The position numbers and the translations under genes are program-made. A DNA stretch of 50,970 nt, from positions 1 through 50,970 of the forward strand of contig NZ_DHDZ01000057.1 of assembly GCF_002399615.1 (NCBI RefSeq), written 5' to 3'. The notes below the pieces were generated by a model that saw only the letters and a list, made by a program, of their open reading frames with translations, was not told the origin of the DNA and searched no databases. Positions 1-9,172 of this stretch are shown here, in pieces; the first letter of the stretch is position 1, and every line of letters starts with the position of its first letter. This stretch comes from Pedobacter sp. UBA4863 (GTDB lineage Bacteria > Bacteroidota > Bacteroidia > Sphingobacteriales > Sphingobacteriaceae).

Positions 1-24
1 TCTCTTTTGAGACAGCCCCTTTTC
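1..24 (-). terminator. Right arm of a probable terminator, cut by the window edge
   Basis: The bases gagacagcccctttt sit just beyond the DUF2911 stop. Read on the minus strand they give an A-run followed by a GC-rich arm (ggggctgtctc), the form of one half of a rho-independent terminator. The matching arm would lie left of base 1, so the hairpin itself cannot be seen. Confidence 0.35.
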
Positions 25-40
25 ATTTATCTAGTAATTG

Positions 41-610
41 CTACTTTTTAAATCCGATAGGTAAAAAAACTTGGGTATTATCCCAGGCTATTACCAAATT
101 AGCACCTTCTGGAGCATCGATAAAAGTAATAGAAAAAGCCTCAATCGTTTTTTCTGTTTTATTGGTAACCACCTCTGTTCTTAATACATCTTTCTCCATG
201 TTATAAGAAAATGCGCCCCATTTGTCAGTCTGCTTATTGATGATGATAGTCCATTTATCCTGACTAGGAATAGCAAAAAGACTATATCTTCCAGCTTTAA
301 TTTTTTTGCCTGCAATGGTTACAGCCTTAAAAAATTGGATTTCGGTATTTTCGTTAGCCCCTAAACGCCAAACTTTATCAAATTGCTCTAAAACGCCAAA
401 AATTTCTCTTCCTTTTTTCTGCGGACGAGAATAGAGTACACGCATTACAGGTGCGATTAAATCTTTAGACTTTGTAACGTTTAATGGGTAGTAAATTACA
501 TCTAAAGGGCTAGCATCTACTTTTGGAAAAGTAACACCAGTTGATACATTTTGTGCATTTACAGCCAATGGTCCTACTAAAAAGAGCATCAACAAGCTTA
601 ATTTTTTCAT
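41..610 (-). CDS. DUF2911 domain-containing exported protein
   Basis: A protein of 189 aa with an N-terminal signal peptide (cleavage probably after AVNA, near residue 20) and one DUF2911 domain filling the rest. Family landmarks are VWRLGANENTEI near residues 80-91, KAGRYSLFAIP near 105-115 and the closing LVIAWDNTQVFLPI. DUF2911 is common in Bacteroidota and has no established function; the protein is probably periplasmic. The first ATG is at 610; an in-frame TTG three bases upstream is a less likely start. The small membrane protein gene lies 65 bases upstream on the same strand and could be cotranscribed. Family assignment is firm and role is unknown. Confidence 0.85.
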   Translation of the reverse strand: MKKLSLLMLFLVGPLAVNAQNVSTGVTFPKVDASPLDVIYYPLNVTKSKDLIAPVMRVLYSRPQKKGREIFGVLEQFDKVWRLGANENTEIQFFKAVTIAGKKIKAGRYSLFAIPSQDKWTIIINKQTDKWGAFSYNMEKDVLRTEVVTNKTEKTIEAFSITFIDAPEGANLVIAWDNTQVFLPIGFKK

Positions 611-675
611 CAAAATATTTGTTGTTAGTGGTGTATCTTGATTTTATTGCTTTGCGGCTATAGCTATAAAGGAAC

Positions 676-858
676 CTAGTATTCTCTTCCTTTTACAATT
701 GTATTTAAAAAAACACCACCGAAAATTAAACCGATGATAGCTGCAAGGAAAAGATAGCCAATATGTAAAGTAACGGCAGATACAGCAAGTACAAATGCCA
801 ACATGCCCATTACATACCAAACCCAATCAAAATTGTTTTTATTTTCTGAATTACTCAT
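676..858 (-). CDS. Small two-helix membrane protein
   Basis: A 60-residue protein with a polar head (MSNSENKNNFDWVW) and two hydrophobic segments, about residues 14-30 and 33-53, joined by a short turn; the tail is KGREY. It is an inner-membrane hypothetical protein with no recognised domain. The frame stays open to 906, but the ATG at 858 is preferred because a good Bacteroidota promoter lies at 876-906 and would put the transcript start near 869, downstream of the longer start. Function is unknown. Confidence 0.6.
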   Translation of the reverse strand: MSNSENKNNFDWVWYVMGMLAFVLAVSAVTLHIGYLFLAAIIGLIFGGVFLNTIVKGREY

Positions 859-875
859 TTTAATAACTTTTGTGC

Positions 876-906
876 CAAAGTTAATTATTTCAATGAAAAA
901 CACCAA
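876..906 (-). promoter_or_regulatory. Bacteroidota-type promoter of the small membrane protein gene
   Basis: Read on the minus strand, TTGG (906-903) is followed by 19 bases and TAACTTTG (883-876). This fits the Bacteroidota sigma-ABfr pattern TTTG, 19-20 bases, TAnnTTTG. The predicted transcript start is about 10 bases upstream of the ATG at 858. Confidence 0.6.
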
Positions 907-1012
907 TTATAATGTAACGATTAGCTAATTCGATGATATGCACAAAAACCAGTAAATACAAACACTATTCATTATCACATCAGCTAATTATCATCTCATT
1001 TGGATAATTATA

Positions 1013-3508
1013 TCAATTTTTTAACAACTGGCTTACAGTAACAGCTTTGTAGTCCTTTTGTTTGAGATACTTCAAAAGTTCGGGAAGCTTATCGTAAAAT
1101 TTATCTTTTCTTCTAGGGTCTGTACCTACATGCAATAACAATATAAAACCGTTTAGGCTCTGCTGTTTTTCGTAAGCAATAATTGATTGATAAATTTCTT
1201 CACTGTCTCTGTACGATTTACCCATTTCTGGATAGGTGTAATCTGCAGTAGAACGTGTTCCTGGTGTAAAATTGATGAGTTTAAGTCCGAAATCTTCTGT
1301 CCAATTGCTAATGGTTTGGTTATACCATTCGAAAGGAGGGAGAAAGTACGGAGCAGATTTTTTAGTAATGCCGAATTGCGCCATTGCTTTGTAATTGGCA
1401 AACAAATCGTTGTTAAATTGTTTCTTCGTTACTAAAAGCGAATCGCGTTTTTTCCAATCGGCATACAACAAATGTTGGTTAGAGTGGGCGCCTAAATAAT
1501 GCCCTTTTGCTTTAGCTGTTTTTATAAATGCTGAAAATGCAGGGTTTCGATAAAAATTGCCAGTAAGAAAGAAAGAGGCTTTTATTTTTTCTCTTTCTAA
1601 TGCCGCAATTATTTTCTGACTGCCATCTGCGTATTCATCGCCGGTAAATACAATTGCCAGTTGCTTTTCTTTGGTATCGCCCCTAATAATTGCCCCTTGT
1701 TCTTTTTTATAGTTAGAAAACTCTTTACTCGTTCTGCTATCGTAGGCGGCAAGTAGATAAACTAACGAAGCTGTGCCGTCCATGGTTGGCTCGTTGGTGC
1801 TATAATCGCCATAATCATCGTGGTAAACAGCTAAATCGCTTTGGAATTCCGCATAATCATCGGGTTTGGTGAGTTGTATGCCAATTAAATTTTTGTAGAT
1901 GCTGGTGTAAACAGGGCCGTCAACCAAACCGCCATCAATTGGGTATTTTCCCAAGTGCGTAAAAGCCGAATGCGGGTCGGTTGGTGTGTCTCCCCAGTTC
2001 GGCAAACCGTAAACCATGCTCGTTCCCCAAGGGTTGCAGCCAAACAGCCAATCGAAGTTAGCCTGTTCTAGCTCAGAAAAAGTACCATCGCCGCTCAATT
2101 GCTTGTACCACATACATTGCATGGCAAAGGCAACGGTTAAGTTGTTACTGCACCAGATAAAAGGTACGCCCCGGTAAAAGGCATTATTTTTTGCCCTGCT
2201 CCACACGTGCGTGATGCCGTGCTTGTAGTAATCTATCAATTCTCTTTTTCTATCTCCACTGGATTGTTTAGCGAGTTCATAATGTCCTAAATTGATAAAT
2301 GGATACCATTGATAATGTTTGGCGGTATCTGCTATTAACCAGGGAGTGATAGGCTCTTGTTTGGCATAGTAATAAGCAGAGTCTAAAGATTTTTTGCCGT
2401 AACCAGTGGTTTTTCCTGTTTTAGCCAAGGCCAATTCCATGTCGTCAACCCAGTTCTCTTCCGCATATATGTATGGCGATTTTACAGATACTGTTTGTGT
2501 AACGCCTTTTTTCTTGAGTGCGTAATAGTAGGCAGTTTTAGATTTTTCTGCTAATTGTTTGGCGTAGTTTTTATCGTTTTGGTAAAGTTCGCTTGCCAAA
2601 GCAAAAGCACTGGCAAATTTGGCCGCCGTAGAGCTGGTACCTTTGGTATCGTTCATAAACTTGCCTCGTTGCTGCGGTTTGCCATCAATAAAATATAAGG
2701 GGCGTTCAAATCCTTTTCCGTATTGGCTATCTTCTTTTGGGATACGCATAGAGATGTGGTCTCTGTCATCTGCCAATTGATTGAACATGATATTGGGCTG
2801 TGGGTGCATTTTCATCAACCAATTTAAACCCCATTTGGCTTCATCTAGCACATCGGCAACGCCATTTTTACCTTCGAGTCCGGTTGCCAATTTGGTGTCT
2901 GAAAAAGCTTTTGGGAAATCCCGATAGGCCATTAATAAATGATAGGTGGCATTGGCCGTAGTGGTAGAATATTGGAGGTAATCGCTGGCATCGTGCCAAC
3001 CGCCAACGGCATCAAAATGGGTGCTATCCTTAAGTCCTCCTTCTTTGCCGTAAACTACAAAGCCATCGTGAGTATGGCAGCTATCTTTTAAAAACGGATT
3101 ATAGCCACAACGTTGCTGGCGCATGTAGCGCAGGGCAAAATCTGCCGTGTTTTTATAAACGTTTTCGTTAATGATAATTTCGGGCGAAGTAACGCCATCT
3201 ACTTTGAGGTAGTAATTGCCAGGCGTTTTAAATTCAGAAAAATTTAGCCTTGCCGATGTAGCAAAAGGGCCATAAGCCCCAAAAACCTTGACGTTGTTAG
3301 AGCTATAAACAGGCTTTCCACTTGTTTTGTCGATGAGTTCGAAACGCGTTGGAATCTCATTGCCTTTGCTTGCCCATACCGCCACTTTAATAGATTTTGG
3401 TTGGTAGCCTAGAAGGTTAACCCTGATCCAGCTTTGCTGATTTTTTGGTTTAAAAGCGAAAAAAAATAAAAGGACAACAACTATGGCAAAAAATGATAGT
3501 TTCTTCAT
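1013..3508 (-). CDS. Secreted glycoside hydrolase family 9 / polysaccharide deacetylase fusion
   Basis: A two-enzyme protein of 831 aa with a hydrophobic N-terminal signal or anchor (residues 1-19). An Ig-like cellulase N-terminal domain (about 25-115) is followed by a GH9 (alpha/alpha)6 domain (about 120-590) with GGWHDASDY at 169-177, the family's base region where DAGD is usual, then DWLFGCNPWGTS and the likely general acid Glu573 in TNEPTMDGTA. Residues 610-831 form a NodB-like deacetylase: TGDE at 622-625, zinc-binding HSNQH at 675-679, LPPFEWYN at 723-730 and LLHVG near 791-795. GH9 holds endoglucanases and exo-glucosaminidases. It is last in the exopolysaccharide operon, so the inferred job is trimming and de-N-acetylating the polymer in the periplasm. 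Substrate is not shown. Confidence 0.85.
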   Translation of the reverse strand: MKKLSFFAIVVVLLFFFAFKPKNQQSWIRVNLLGYQPKSIKVAVWASKGNEIPTRFELIDKTSGKPVYSSNNVKVFGAYGPFATSARLNFSEFKTPGNYYLKVDGVTSPEIIINENVYKNTADFALRYMRQQRCGYNPFLKDSCHTHDGFVVYGKEGGLKDSTHFDAVGGWHDASDYLQYSTTTANATYHLLMAYRDFPKAFSDTKLATGLEGKNGVADVLDEAKWGLNWLMKMHPQPNIMFNQLADDRDHISMRIPKEDSQYGKGFERPLYFIDGKPQQRGKFMNDTKGTSSTAAKFASAFALASELYQNDKNYAKQLAEKSKTAYYYALKKKGVTQTVSVKSPYIYAEENWVDDMELALAKTGKTTGYGKKSLDSAYYYAKQEPITPWLIADTAKHYQWYPFINLGHYELAKQSSGDRKRELIDYYKHGITHVWSRAKNNAFYRGVPFIWCSNNLTVAFAMQCMWYKQLSGDGTFSELEQANFDWLFGCNPWGTSMVYGLPNWGDTPTDPHSAFTHLGKYPIDGGLVDGPVYTSIYKNLIGIQLTKPDDYAEFQSDLAVYHDDYGDYSTNEPTMDGTASLVYLLAAYDSRTSKEFSNYKKEQGAIIRGDTKEKQLAIVFTGDEYADGSQKIIAALEREKIKASFFLTGNFYRNPAFSAFIKTAKAKGHYLGAHSNQHLLYADWKKRDSLLVTKKQFNNDLFANYKAMAQFGITKKSAPYFLPPFEWYNQTISNWTEDFGLKLINFTPGTRSTADYTYPEMGKSYRDSEEIYQSIIAYEKQQSLNGFILLLHVGTDPRRKDKFYDKLPELLKYLKQKDYKAVTVSQLLKN

Positions 3509-3585
3509 AACTAACGGCTAAAATTTGGTTAATCTAAATTAATCAAATCTTTTAAAGAACCGCTAGTTTGTAAATGGAAAGTATG

Positions 3586-4158
3586 CTACTTGAACTTTCG
3601 CATTTGTTTCGGATCTACAATGTAGCCTTGCTGATTTGCTGCACCATCTACCAATTCTTTTACTAAGCTTTTGTTAGCTTCTTTGTCGGCATTGTAAAGT
3701 TCTTCGTAATCTTTGGTGTAGTGTGGGTCTGGTACCACGTTAATCTCGAAGAAGAATGTTTGCGAACCTTCTTTTGTATTGGTTTTTATAGTGGTGTAAA
3801 TGCCAACGTAACCTAAGTTCTTATTACTGTTGTACTCCATTTCTATGGTGCCATATTCGCCCACAGGGATTAGCTTTGTTGGATATTTTGCTACCGTACA
3901 ACCGCACGAAGGGTAAACCGCGAATATTTTTAATGGATTTTTGCCTGTATTGAAAACTTTTACGTTAATGTTTTGGCGTTGTCCTTGTAAAATAGGAAAA
4001 TACTTACGTTCTGGGTCTTCAATTTTTATTGTGGTAGTACTGCCGTCCTTATTGTTCGAACAGGCAGATAAAAGGCTTAGCGCTATTATGGAAACGCTTA
4101 AAAAGAGCAATAATTTACCGTTATCAAAAAACAATACTTTCTTTCCGTTTCTATTCAT
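3586..4158 (-). CDS. DUF1573 lipoprotein
   Basis: A 190-residue lipoprotein with lipobox LLSAC (Cys33 lipidated) after a long N-terminal region. A single DUF1573 domain, an Ig-like fold related to ASH/Hydin-type domains, covers about residues 45-145 with the hallmark PSCGCT and GTIEMEYNS. The C-terminal 45 residues are charged and probably extended. DUF1573 proteins are abundant in Bacteroidota and uncharacterised. The start lies one base after the DUF4838 stop, so translation is very likely coupled, and 77 bases separate its stop from the GH9-deacetylase gene. Inference: a periplasmic structural or scaffolding part of the exopolysaccharide machinery. Confidence 0.85.
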   Translation of the reverse strand: MNRNGKKVLFFDNGKLLLFLSVSIIALSLLSACSNNKDGSTTTIKIEDPERKYFPILQGQRQNINVKVFNTGKNPLKIFAVYPSCGCTVAKYPTKLIPVGEYGTIEMEYNSNKNLGYVGIYTTIKTNTKEGSQTFFFEINVVPDPHYTKDYEELYNADKEANKSLVKELVDGAANQQGYIVDPKQMRKFK

Positions 4159-4159
4159 A

Positions 4160-6292
4160 CTATTTAATTATTATTTCATCACAAGCCATCGATCTTTTTC
4201 GGTTTTCAGCCTGCTTTTTGATTTCAATTCTTAATGTATCATCATTGGCGCCAATTTTTATTGGAATACTGGCACGCACAATTTTTCGGGTATCGCCAAC
4301 TTCTTCCTTTTCTCCCAACATTATTTCGTAGTTATTTTGCCCAATATATACGCTCACTTTTTCTGGTGGGTATATCTTGTGCTTTTTATCGTAAAGGAAA
4401 TCAATTTGTAGGGTTGTGGCTTTTTGTAATCCGGCTGTTGTGGTTTCTAAAGAAAACAAGGCGGTGCTGTTGATTAGCCAATTGTTGTAATAATCTTGAA
4501 AACCTATGGCACCATCGCTTAAAATGTCGGTAGTTGCGTAATCTTCGTCTAACTTGGATGTAGCCTTAAAATGCTTATGATAAGCTAGGCTTTGATAAGG
4601 AGCTGTTATTATCCTCGAGTTCCAAGCGCTGATATAATTGGAAATTGTAAAACCAATTTCATTGTATTTTTCAATTTCGGTAGCACTGCTTAATTGTTTT
4701 AAGAGCGAAAGATACTTTTCAACAATAGGGTTTAATGTTAGTTTGCCCCTTTCAAATGTTGCATAACCATTTTCGGCAATGCCGTTTACTCTTAAAAGTT
4801 CTAGGTGCTGGAAAACGAGAGATAGCAATAATGTATTGGCTGCTTTTTTATCTGTAGGTTTAAGGTGGTGTTGCTTGGCCGAAATAACATGAATTAGTTT
4901 GGCTAGGTCATCTTGTTTAAGGTATTTATGTACCGCATTTTTAATTCCGCCGTAGATGTCTAAGGTACGCTTATTGTTTAGTGCTGTTTGCTCTATTTCA
5001 ATGTAGTAATCAGCGAGTTCTTTGCCAAAGGCCGGGTACTTAGTTTCAAGAAATAATCTTGTGTGTTGTTTTAGATCTGCTTGTAGATTGTTGAGCAATT
5101 TAGCATATAAATAAGCCTTTAAATCTCCAAAAGCAGCAAATGAGCCTTCGTCGCTTCCGTGTATAAAAATGCCTGTAACACCATTTTTAACATAAAATTG
5201 AAGGTTTTTCTGCGTTATGGAAACCGTAGGGTGAGCTTCAAAGTAATTGTCGAAATTAATGGCATAATCCCACAGGTAAATGTTTTGGGTTGTTTTTTGC
5301 CATTTCTTAAAGGTTTCGGCAATTGAGGCCGCGTGGTTTGAGTGCGCTAAAACAATTCCCTTTGGGAACGACATGGTGCTTATCATTACGCCCACATTTG
5401 CATTTACAGGTTTGTTAGGCGGATTTTCGGTAGTGATATAGGCTGTGCTGAAAAAACTAGCCATTGGAAATTTTGCTGCTAACTTATTAATTAAGGCATA
5501 CACAGCTGGGCTAGCGTTGGTTTTGGTGTTTCCCATTTTAATGCATTTTTCGCAAGTGCATGTCAATTCATTATCGTAGGGCATTACCATAAATTTGTTT
5601 GCCGCTGGGTTATCCGATAGCTTTTCGGCAATAGCTACTTCTAAAGCGTTTTGCAATTCGGGGCTAGAGAAGTTCAATTGTTCTTCGTTAGGCACGCCAT
5701 TAACAATGGCATACATTTTCGGTGTTACTTTAATAAACTTGCCAATGTTGTGTCCCCATAATCCCCAAGTTTCTTCAAGGGTGTTGGTGTTGTTCCACAG
5801 TCTAAATTCACTGTCGAAGTTTTGGGTAAAATACGGCTCTTTATAAGTCAATACCGCATCCGATTGGTAAGATAACTCCATTGGCACCACAATGATTTCC
5901 TGAAGTAGTTTAGTTTTGTTTTTAGTAAACTCATTTAATGTGGTGTAGTTGCTAAAGAAATACCTTATGGCTTGTTTTAAATCTTTTGCTGAAGATCCAA
6001 CCACAGAAAGGTAGTTTTCTTTTTGCGTAAGGCTAAAACCGCTTATCTCGGGATTTATTTCGAGCTGAATATAGGTGCTGTTGGTTTTTGGCAATTGTTC
6101 GGTAACGGTTAAAGAGATGCCCAACCTGTTAAACAACGCAACCATATCACCAGCTGCTGGTTTTGTATTGTTTTTATAATGCACCAAAGGCTTAACCTCA
6201 CCTTTTTTATAAAGTACAAAGCCGTTTGAACCAGCACAAGATGTAATGAAAAAATGTGCCAAGATGATTAAAAATGTAGTTCTCTTTTGCAT
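4160..6292 (-). CDS. DUF4838 lipoprotein, glycosidase-like
   Basis: A 710-residue lipoprotein (lipobox ITSC, Cys19). Residues about 60-115 match the small alpha/beta domain that precedes the barrel in GH20 and GH67-like enzymes (SGFSLTQKENYLSVVG, then a helix). The central region (about 130-560) is the DUF4838 domain, with the cysteine cluster DNELTCTCEKC near residues 235-245 and IHGSDEGSFAAF near 378-390. The C-terminal 130 residues (SDGAIGFQDYYNNW, FLYDKKHKIYPPEKVSVYIG) look like the galactose-binding-like module found at the end of many hexosaminidases. No activity is established for DUF4838, and catalytic residues cannot be assigned. Position between the exporter gene (9-base gap) and the DUF1573 gene (1-base gap) suggests action on the polymer made by this operon. 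Confidence 0.8.
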   Translation of the reverse strand: MQKRTTFLIILAHFFITSCAGSNGFVLYKKGEVKPLVHYKNNTKPAAGDMVALFNRLGISLTVTEQLPKTNSTYIQLEINPEISGFSLTQKENYLSVVGSSAKDLKQAIRYFFSNYTTLNEFTKNKTKLLQEIIVVPMELSYQSDAVLTYKEPYFTQNFDSEFRLWNNTNTLEETWGLWGHNIGKFIKVTPKMYAIVNGVPNEEQLNFSSPELQNALEVAIAEKLSDNPAANKFMVMPYDNELTCTCEKCIKMGNTKTNASPAVYALINKLAAKFPMASFFSTAYITTENPPNKPVNANVGVMISTMSFPKGIVLAHSNHAASIAETFKKWQKTTQNIYLWDYAINFDNYFEAHPTVSITQKNLQFYVKNGVTGIFIHGSDEGSFAAFGDLKAYLYAKLLNNLQADLKQHTRLFLETKYPAFGKELADYYIEIEQTALNNKRTLDIYGGIKNAVHKYLKQDDLAKLIHVISAKQHHLKPTDKKAANTLLLSLVFQHLELLRVNGIAENGYATFERGKLTLNPIVEKYLSLLKQLSSATEIEKYNEIGFTISNYISAWNSRIITAPYQSLAYHKHFKATSKLDEDYATTDILSDGAIGFQDYYNNWLINSTALFSLETTTAGLQKATTLQIDFLYDKKHKIYPPEKVSVYIGQNNYEIMLGEKEEVGDTRKIVRASIPIKIGANDDTLRIEIKKQAENRKRSMACDEIIIK

Positions 6293-6301
6293 TTTTGCGT
6301 G

Positions 6302-9172
6302 TTAAAACCTTGTTCTCAGAGTTACAAACAAATTATATTGGTTAACGTAAGCCGTTGAACTAACTTTAAAGTTATACCAGTTGCCTTGCATGCCTACCGA
6401 TGTTCTGGCGTTTAAATAATGGTAATAGCCCGCCCCAACCATAGTGTTTACATAAGAAGTAAATGTATTTACTTGGAAGTCTAGCTTCTGGTCTTCGGGA
6501 ACTGTACCCATTAAGGCCATTGCGGTAACATAATTTTTCTCGTTCTTCAAGAAAAACCTCGATTGCGCAAAAATACTGTGGTAAAAACTGTCGCCCTCTT
6601 GCATGATAAGGCCTTTGGCATTTACCCAAACATTATTAAAGGTTCTTTCTACGCCCAATATACCTGTTAGGAAGCTTCTGCTGTCGTGCATTTTAGTGTA
6701 ACGAGCACCAACTTCTGCTTGCCATACTTTAGAAAATGGCTGAAAATAAGATAACGAAGCCTTTTGTTTAGGAAAATAGGCATTAGAAATACCCACGCTA
6801 GCTGCAAAACTTGCCTTATTATCAAAGCTATGGTACCAATCAACTTCTGCTTGTGCCCCTACACCGGTTTTTCTGCCGGCATAATTACCCCTAATTACGA
6901 CCTTGCTTTTCTTGTTCAGGTCTCTTAGGTACTCTAAAGTGGCAATTGAGGTATTTAATATGGTAGAATCGGAAGTGGTGTTTAAATAACTTACGTTAAC
7001 CTGATTTTTAAGCTCTTTGCTTTCTAAATAATCTAGCCTGTCCTTGTGTTCCTGAGGTTTTTCTAAAGGTTTCATAAAACGATAGTGATAATCTCTGGCC
7101 GATTTAAAATCTCCCATTTTTTCGAAAACCAAACCTTTTTGGTAAAGTAAATCTGGATAATCTTTGTGATAAACCAAGGTAGAATCTACAATTTGCATAG
7201 ACCTAACAAGGTCTCCTTCTTCTATTAAAATATTGGTTAGTTTAATAGCTGCAGCGGTGCTTTTCGGGTTAATCACCCTAATTTGATTGTAAATTTCCTT
7301 GCTTTTTGCAAAATTACTGCTATCGTCCAATGTTTTGGCATATACCAACATTTCGTCAACGAGTGTGTTTTTTAAGCTGTCGTTAAACGGATATTCTTTA
7401 TGAAGTTCAAGCAGTAAAGTAGTTGCATTTTCATGTTTTCCGGCCTCTGCATACACTCCGGCAAGTTTCAGTTTTAATTCTTTCGAATCAAGAGACAACA
7501 GCGGTCTAGTTTGAATAAATGCAATGGCATCTTCATATTGTTTCATGGCTACCCTTGCGCCAATACCATAATTGTAAGCCTCTAAATGCTGCGGATTGGC
7601 TTCTAATAGCTCGTCTGCGATAGCTTTTACCTTTTCAAAATCTTCTTTCTTGTTTAGGTTGCGGATATAGCCTAACGAAGCTGTAGCATACATATGGGCA
7701 AACTCTGGTTTGTCTGGGTTTTTTGCCCGATATTCTTTTGCCAAAGTATAAGCGCCACTAAAGTCTTCCATGGCCATTAATAAATCAATTTTATTAAGGA
7801 TGTACTGGTGATCTAGCGGATAATCGGTAATTAAGCTGTTGATGGTTTGTAGCGCATCTGGATAAGATTTTTGGTTGCTATGGATTGCAAAAATGTACTG
7901 CGCTGCGTATTTCTTATATTCTGGTGTTTGCGAAACTTTTAAAAATCCCCATAAAGCTTCTTTATAATTCTGCTCGTTGTAATCTAATTTCGCTTTTTGA
8001 TAGGCCCAGTTACGATATTTCTCTTTTACATCAGCATCGTTAGGGTAAAGGTTGTTAAGTTTTTCAACGGTGTTGGCTGCTTTTTCCCAATCTTTTTGAG
8101 CTTCGAATATGTACAGCTGTTTTGCCAATAGGTCTTTAGAGCTTGGGTTTGCTTTTAATCCCTTGTTAATTAACTCTTCAGCTTGTTTAAAATATCCTCT
8201 TGATAATGAGGTTGATAATAGGTAGTCGAATGCTTCTGTGTCTTTCGGGTTTTGATCGTAAATACGAGTGTAAAGCACAAACGGATCTGAGTTTTTGTAG
8301 AACCTGGCCGCTTTAGCCACCATATAATTCAATACAGTTTTATAAGATGCGCTTTCGCCTTTTCTCAATCGTTCTTCAATTACCGAAATTGCTTTTTGGT
8401 ATTCATGGGTTTCATCCAATAGCCCAATTTTCTTGTCTAAAATACCCGAATGTAATGGAATAGCTTGTAAACCCCTATCTGCGATGGATAATGCAGCAGC
8501 ATAATTACCCATTTTGGTATAAGCATTAATTAAATTGAGGTATCCTTCTGGGTCTGTAGGCGAAATTTCAATAATTTTTTCAAACTGATCTACACTTGAA
8601 GGAATATCTTTGTTTTTATTTAACCGAGTTACTTCTTCTTTTAAAATGTTGTTATACAGTGTTTTAATTTCACTGTCTTCAGGGAATATTTGATATAGCC
8701 TTTTGGCAGATCTATTGGCTTCTACATAGTTTTGCATTAAACTATATAACTGAACTTTACGTAGCCAAAGCCCTTTGCTGTAAGGTGTAATTTCTAATAG
8801 TTCGTTGGCGTAGCAAACGGCACTGTAGTATCTTTTGGTTTGAGTTTCAATGTTAATTAGGTAATGTCTTGCATCAACTCTCCGAGGGCTTTCTTTTAAA
8901 ACCTCTAATAAGGTAAAACGAGCTTTGTCTAGTTGGCCAAGTTCCATGTAGCATTTGCCCAGATATTCTTTAATATCCATATCTAGTGGCGATTTTTTAA
9001 GCGCTCTTTCGCAATAATTGGCTGCTTTTGAGAAGTTGCCTTTTGAGCCCGCTACCCTTGCCATGGTGAAATACTCGTCGGAAGAATCTTGTGCAGATAG
9101 GTTGGTGATTAACAATAAACTTAAAATGGATATTGCGAAAAATTTGAATATACGATGTGTGTTCTTGCTCAT
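6302..9172 (-). CDS. TPR protein with C-terminal YaiO-like outer-membrane beta-barrel
   Basis: A 956-residue protein with a signal peptide (cleavage near ITNLSA-QD, residue 27). Residues about 30-710 are a long superhelix of tetratricopeptide repeats (for example SKAANYCERALKKSPLD, YAAALSIADRGLQAIP). The last 230 residues alternate in short beta strands and end in VTLRTRF, with a terminal Phe as expected for a BamA-inserted barrel; this part resembles the YaiO family. Periplasmic TPR plus outer-membrane barrel is the layout of PgaA and BcsC, which pass polysaccharide across the outer membrane. The ATG overlaps the stop codon of the glycosyltransferase (TAATG), so the two are translationally coupled. 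Inferred role: export pore and scaffold for the polymer. Confidence 0.8.
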   Translation of the reverse strand: MSKNTHRIFKFFAISILSLLLITNLSAQDSSDEYFTMARVAGSKGNFSKAANYCERALKKSPLDMDIKEYLGKCYMELGQLDKARFTLLEVLKESPRRVDARHYLINIETQTKRYYSAVCYANELLEITPYSKGLWLRKVQLYSLMQNYVEANRSAKRLYQIFPEDSEIKTLYNNILKEEVTRLNKNKDIPSSVDQFEKIIEISPTDPEGYLNLINAYTKMGNYAAALSIADRGLQAIPLHSGILDKKIGLLDETHEYQKAISVIEERLRKGESASYKTVLNYMVAKAARFYKNSDPFVLYTRIYDQNPKDTEAFDYLLSTSLSRGYFKQAEELINKGLKANPSSKDLLAKQLYIFEAQKDWEKAANTVEKLNNLYPNDADVKEKYRNWAYQKAKLDYNEQNYKEALWGFLKVSQTPEYKKYAAQYIFAIHSNQKSYPDALQTINSLITDYPLDHQYILNKIDLLMAMEDFSGAYTLAKEYRAKNPDKPEFAHMYATASLGYIRNLNKKEDFEKVKAIADELLEANPQHLEAYNYGIGARVAMKQYEDAIAFIQTRPLLSLDSKELKLKLAGVYAEAGKHENATTLLLELHKEYPFNDSLKNTLVDEMLVYAKTLDDSSNFAKSKEIYNQIRVINPKSTAAAIKLTNILIEEGDLVRSMQIVDSTLVYHKDYPDLLYQKGLVFEKMGDFKSARDYHYRFMKPLEKPQEHKDRLDYLESKELKNQVNVSYLNTTSDSTILNTSIATLEYLRDLNKKSKVVIRGNYAGRKTGVGAQAEVDWYHSFDNKASFAASVGISNAYFPKQKASLSYFQPFSKVWQAEVGARYTKMHDSRSFLTGILGVERTFNNVWVNAKGLIMQEGDSFYHSIFAQSRFFLKNEKNYVTAMALMGTVPEDQKLDFQVNTFTSYVNTMVGAGYYHYLNARTSVGMQGNWYNFKVSSTAYVNQYNLFVTLRTRF

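Noticed and set aside
1187..1435. Plus-strand frame inside the GH9-deacetylase gene
   Set aside because: Fully inside a well-supported gene, with no domain or start signal.
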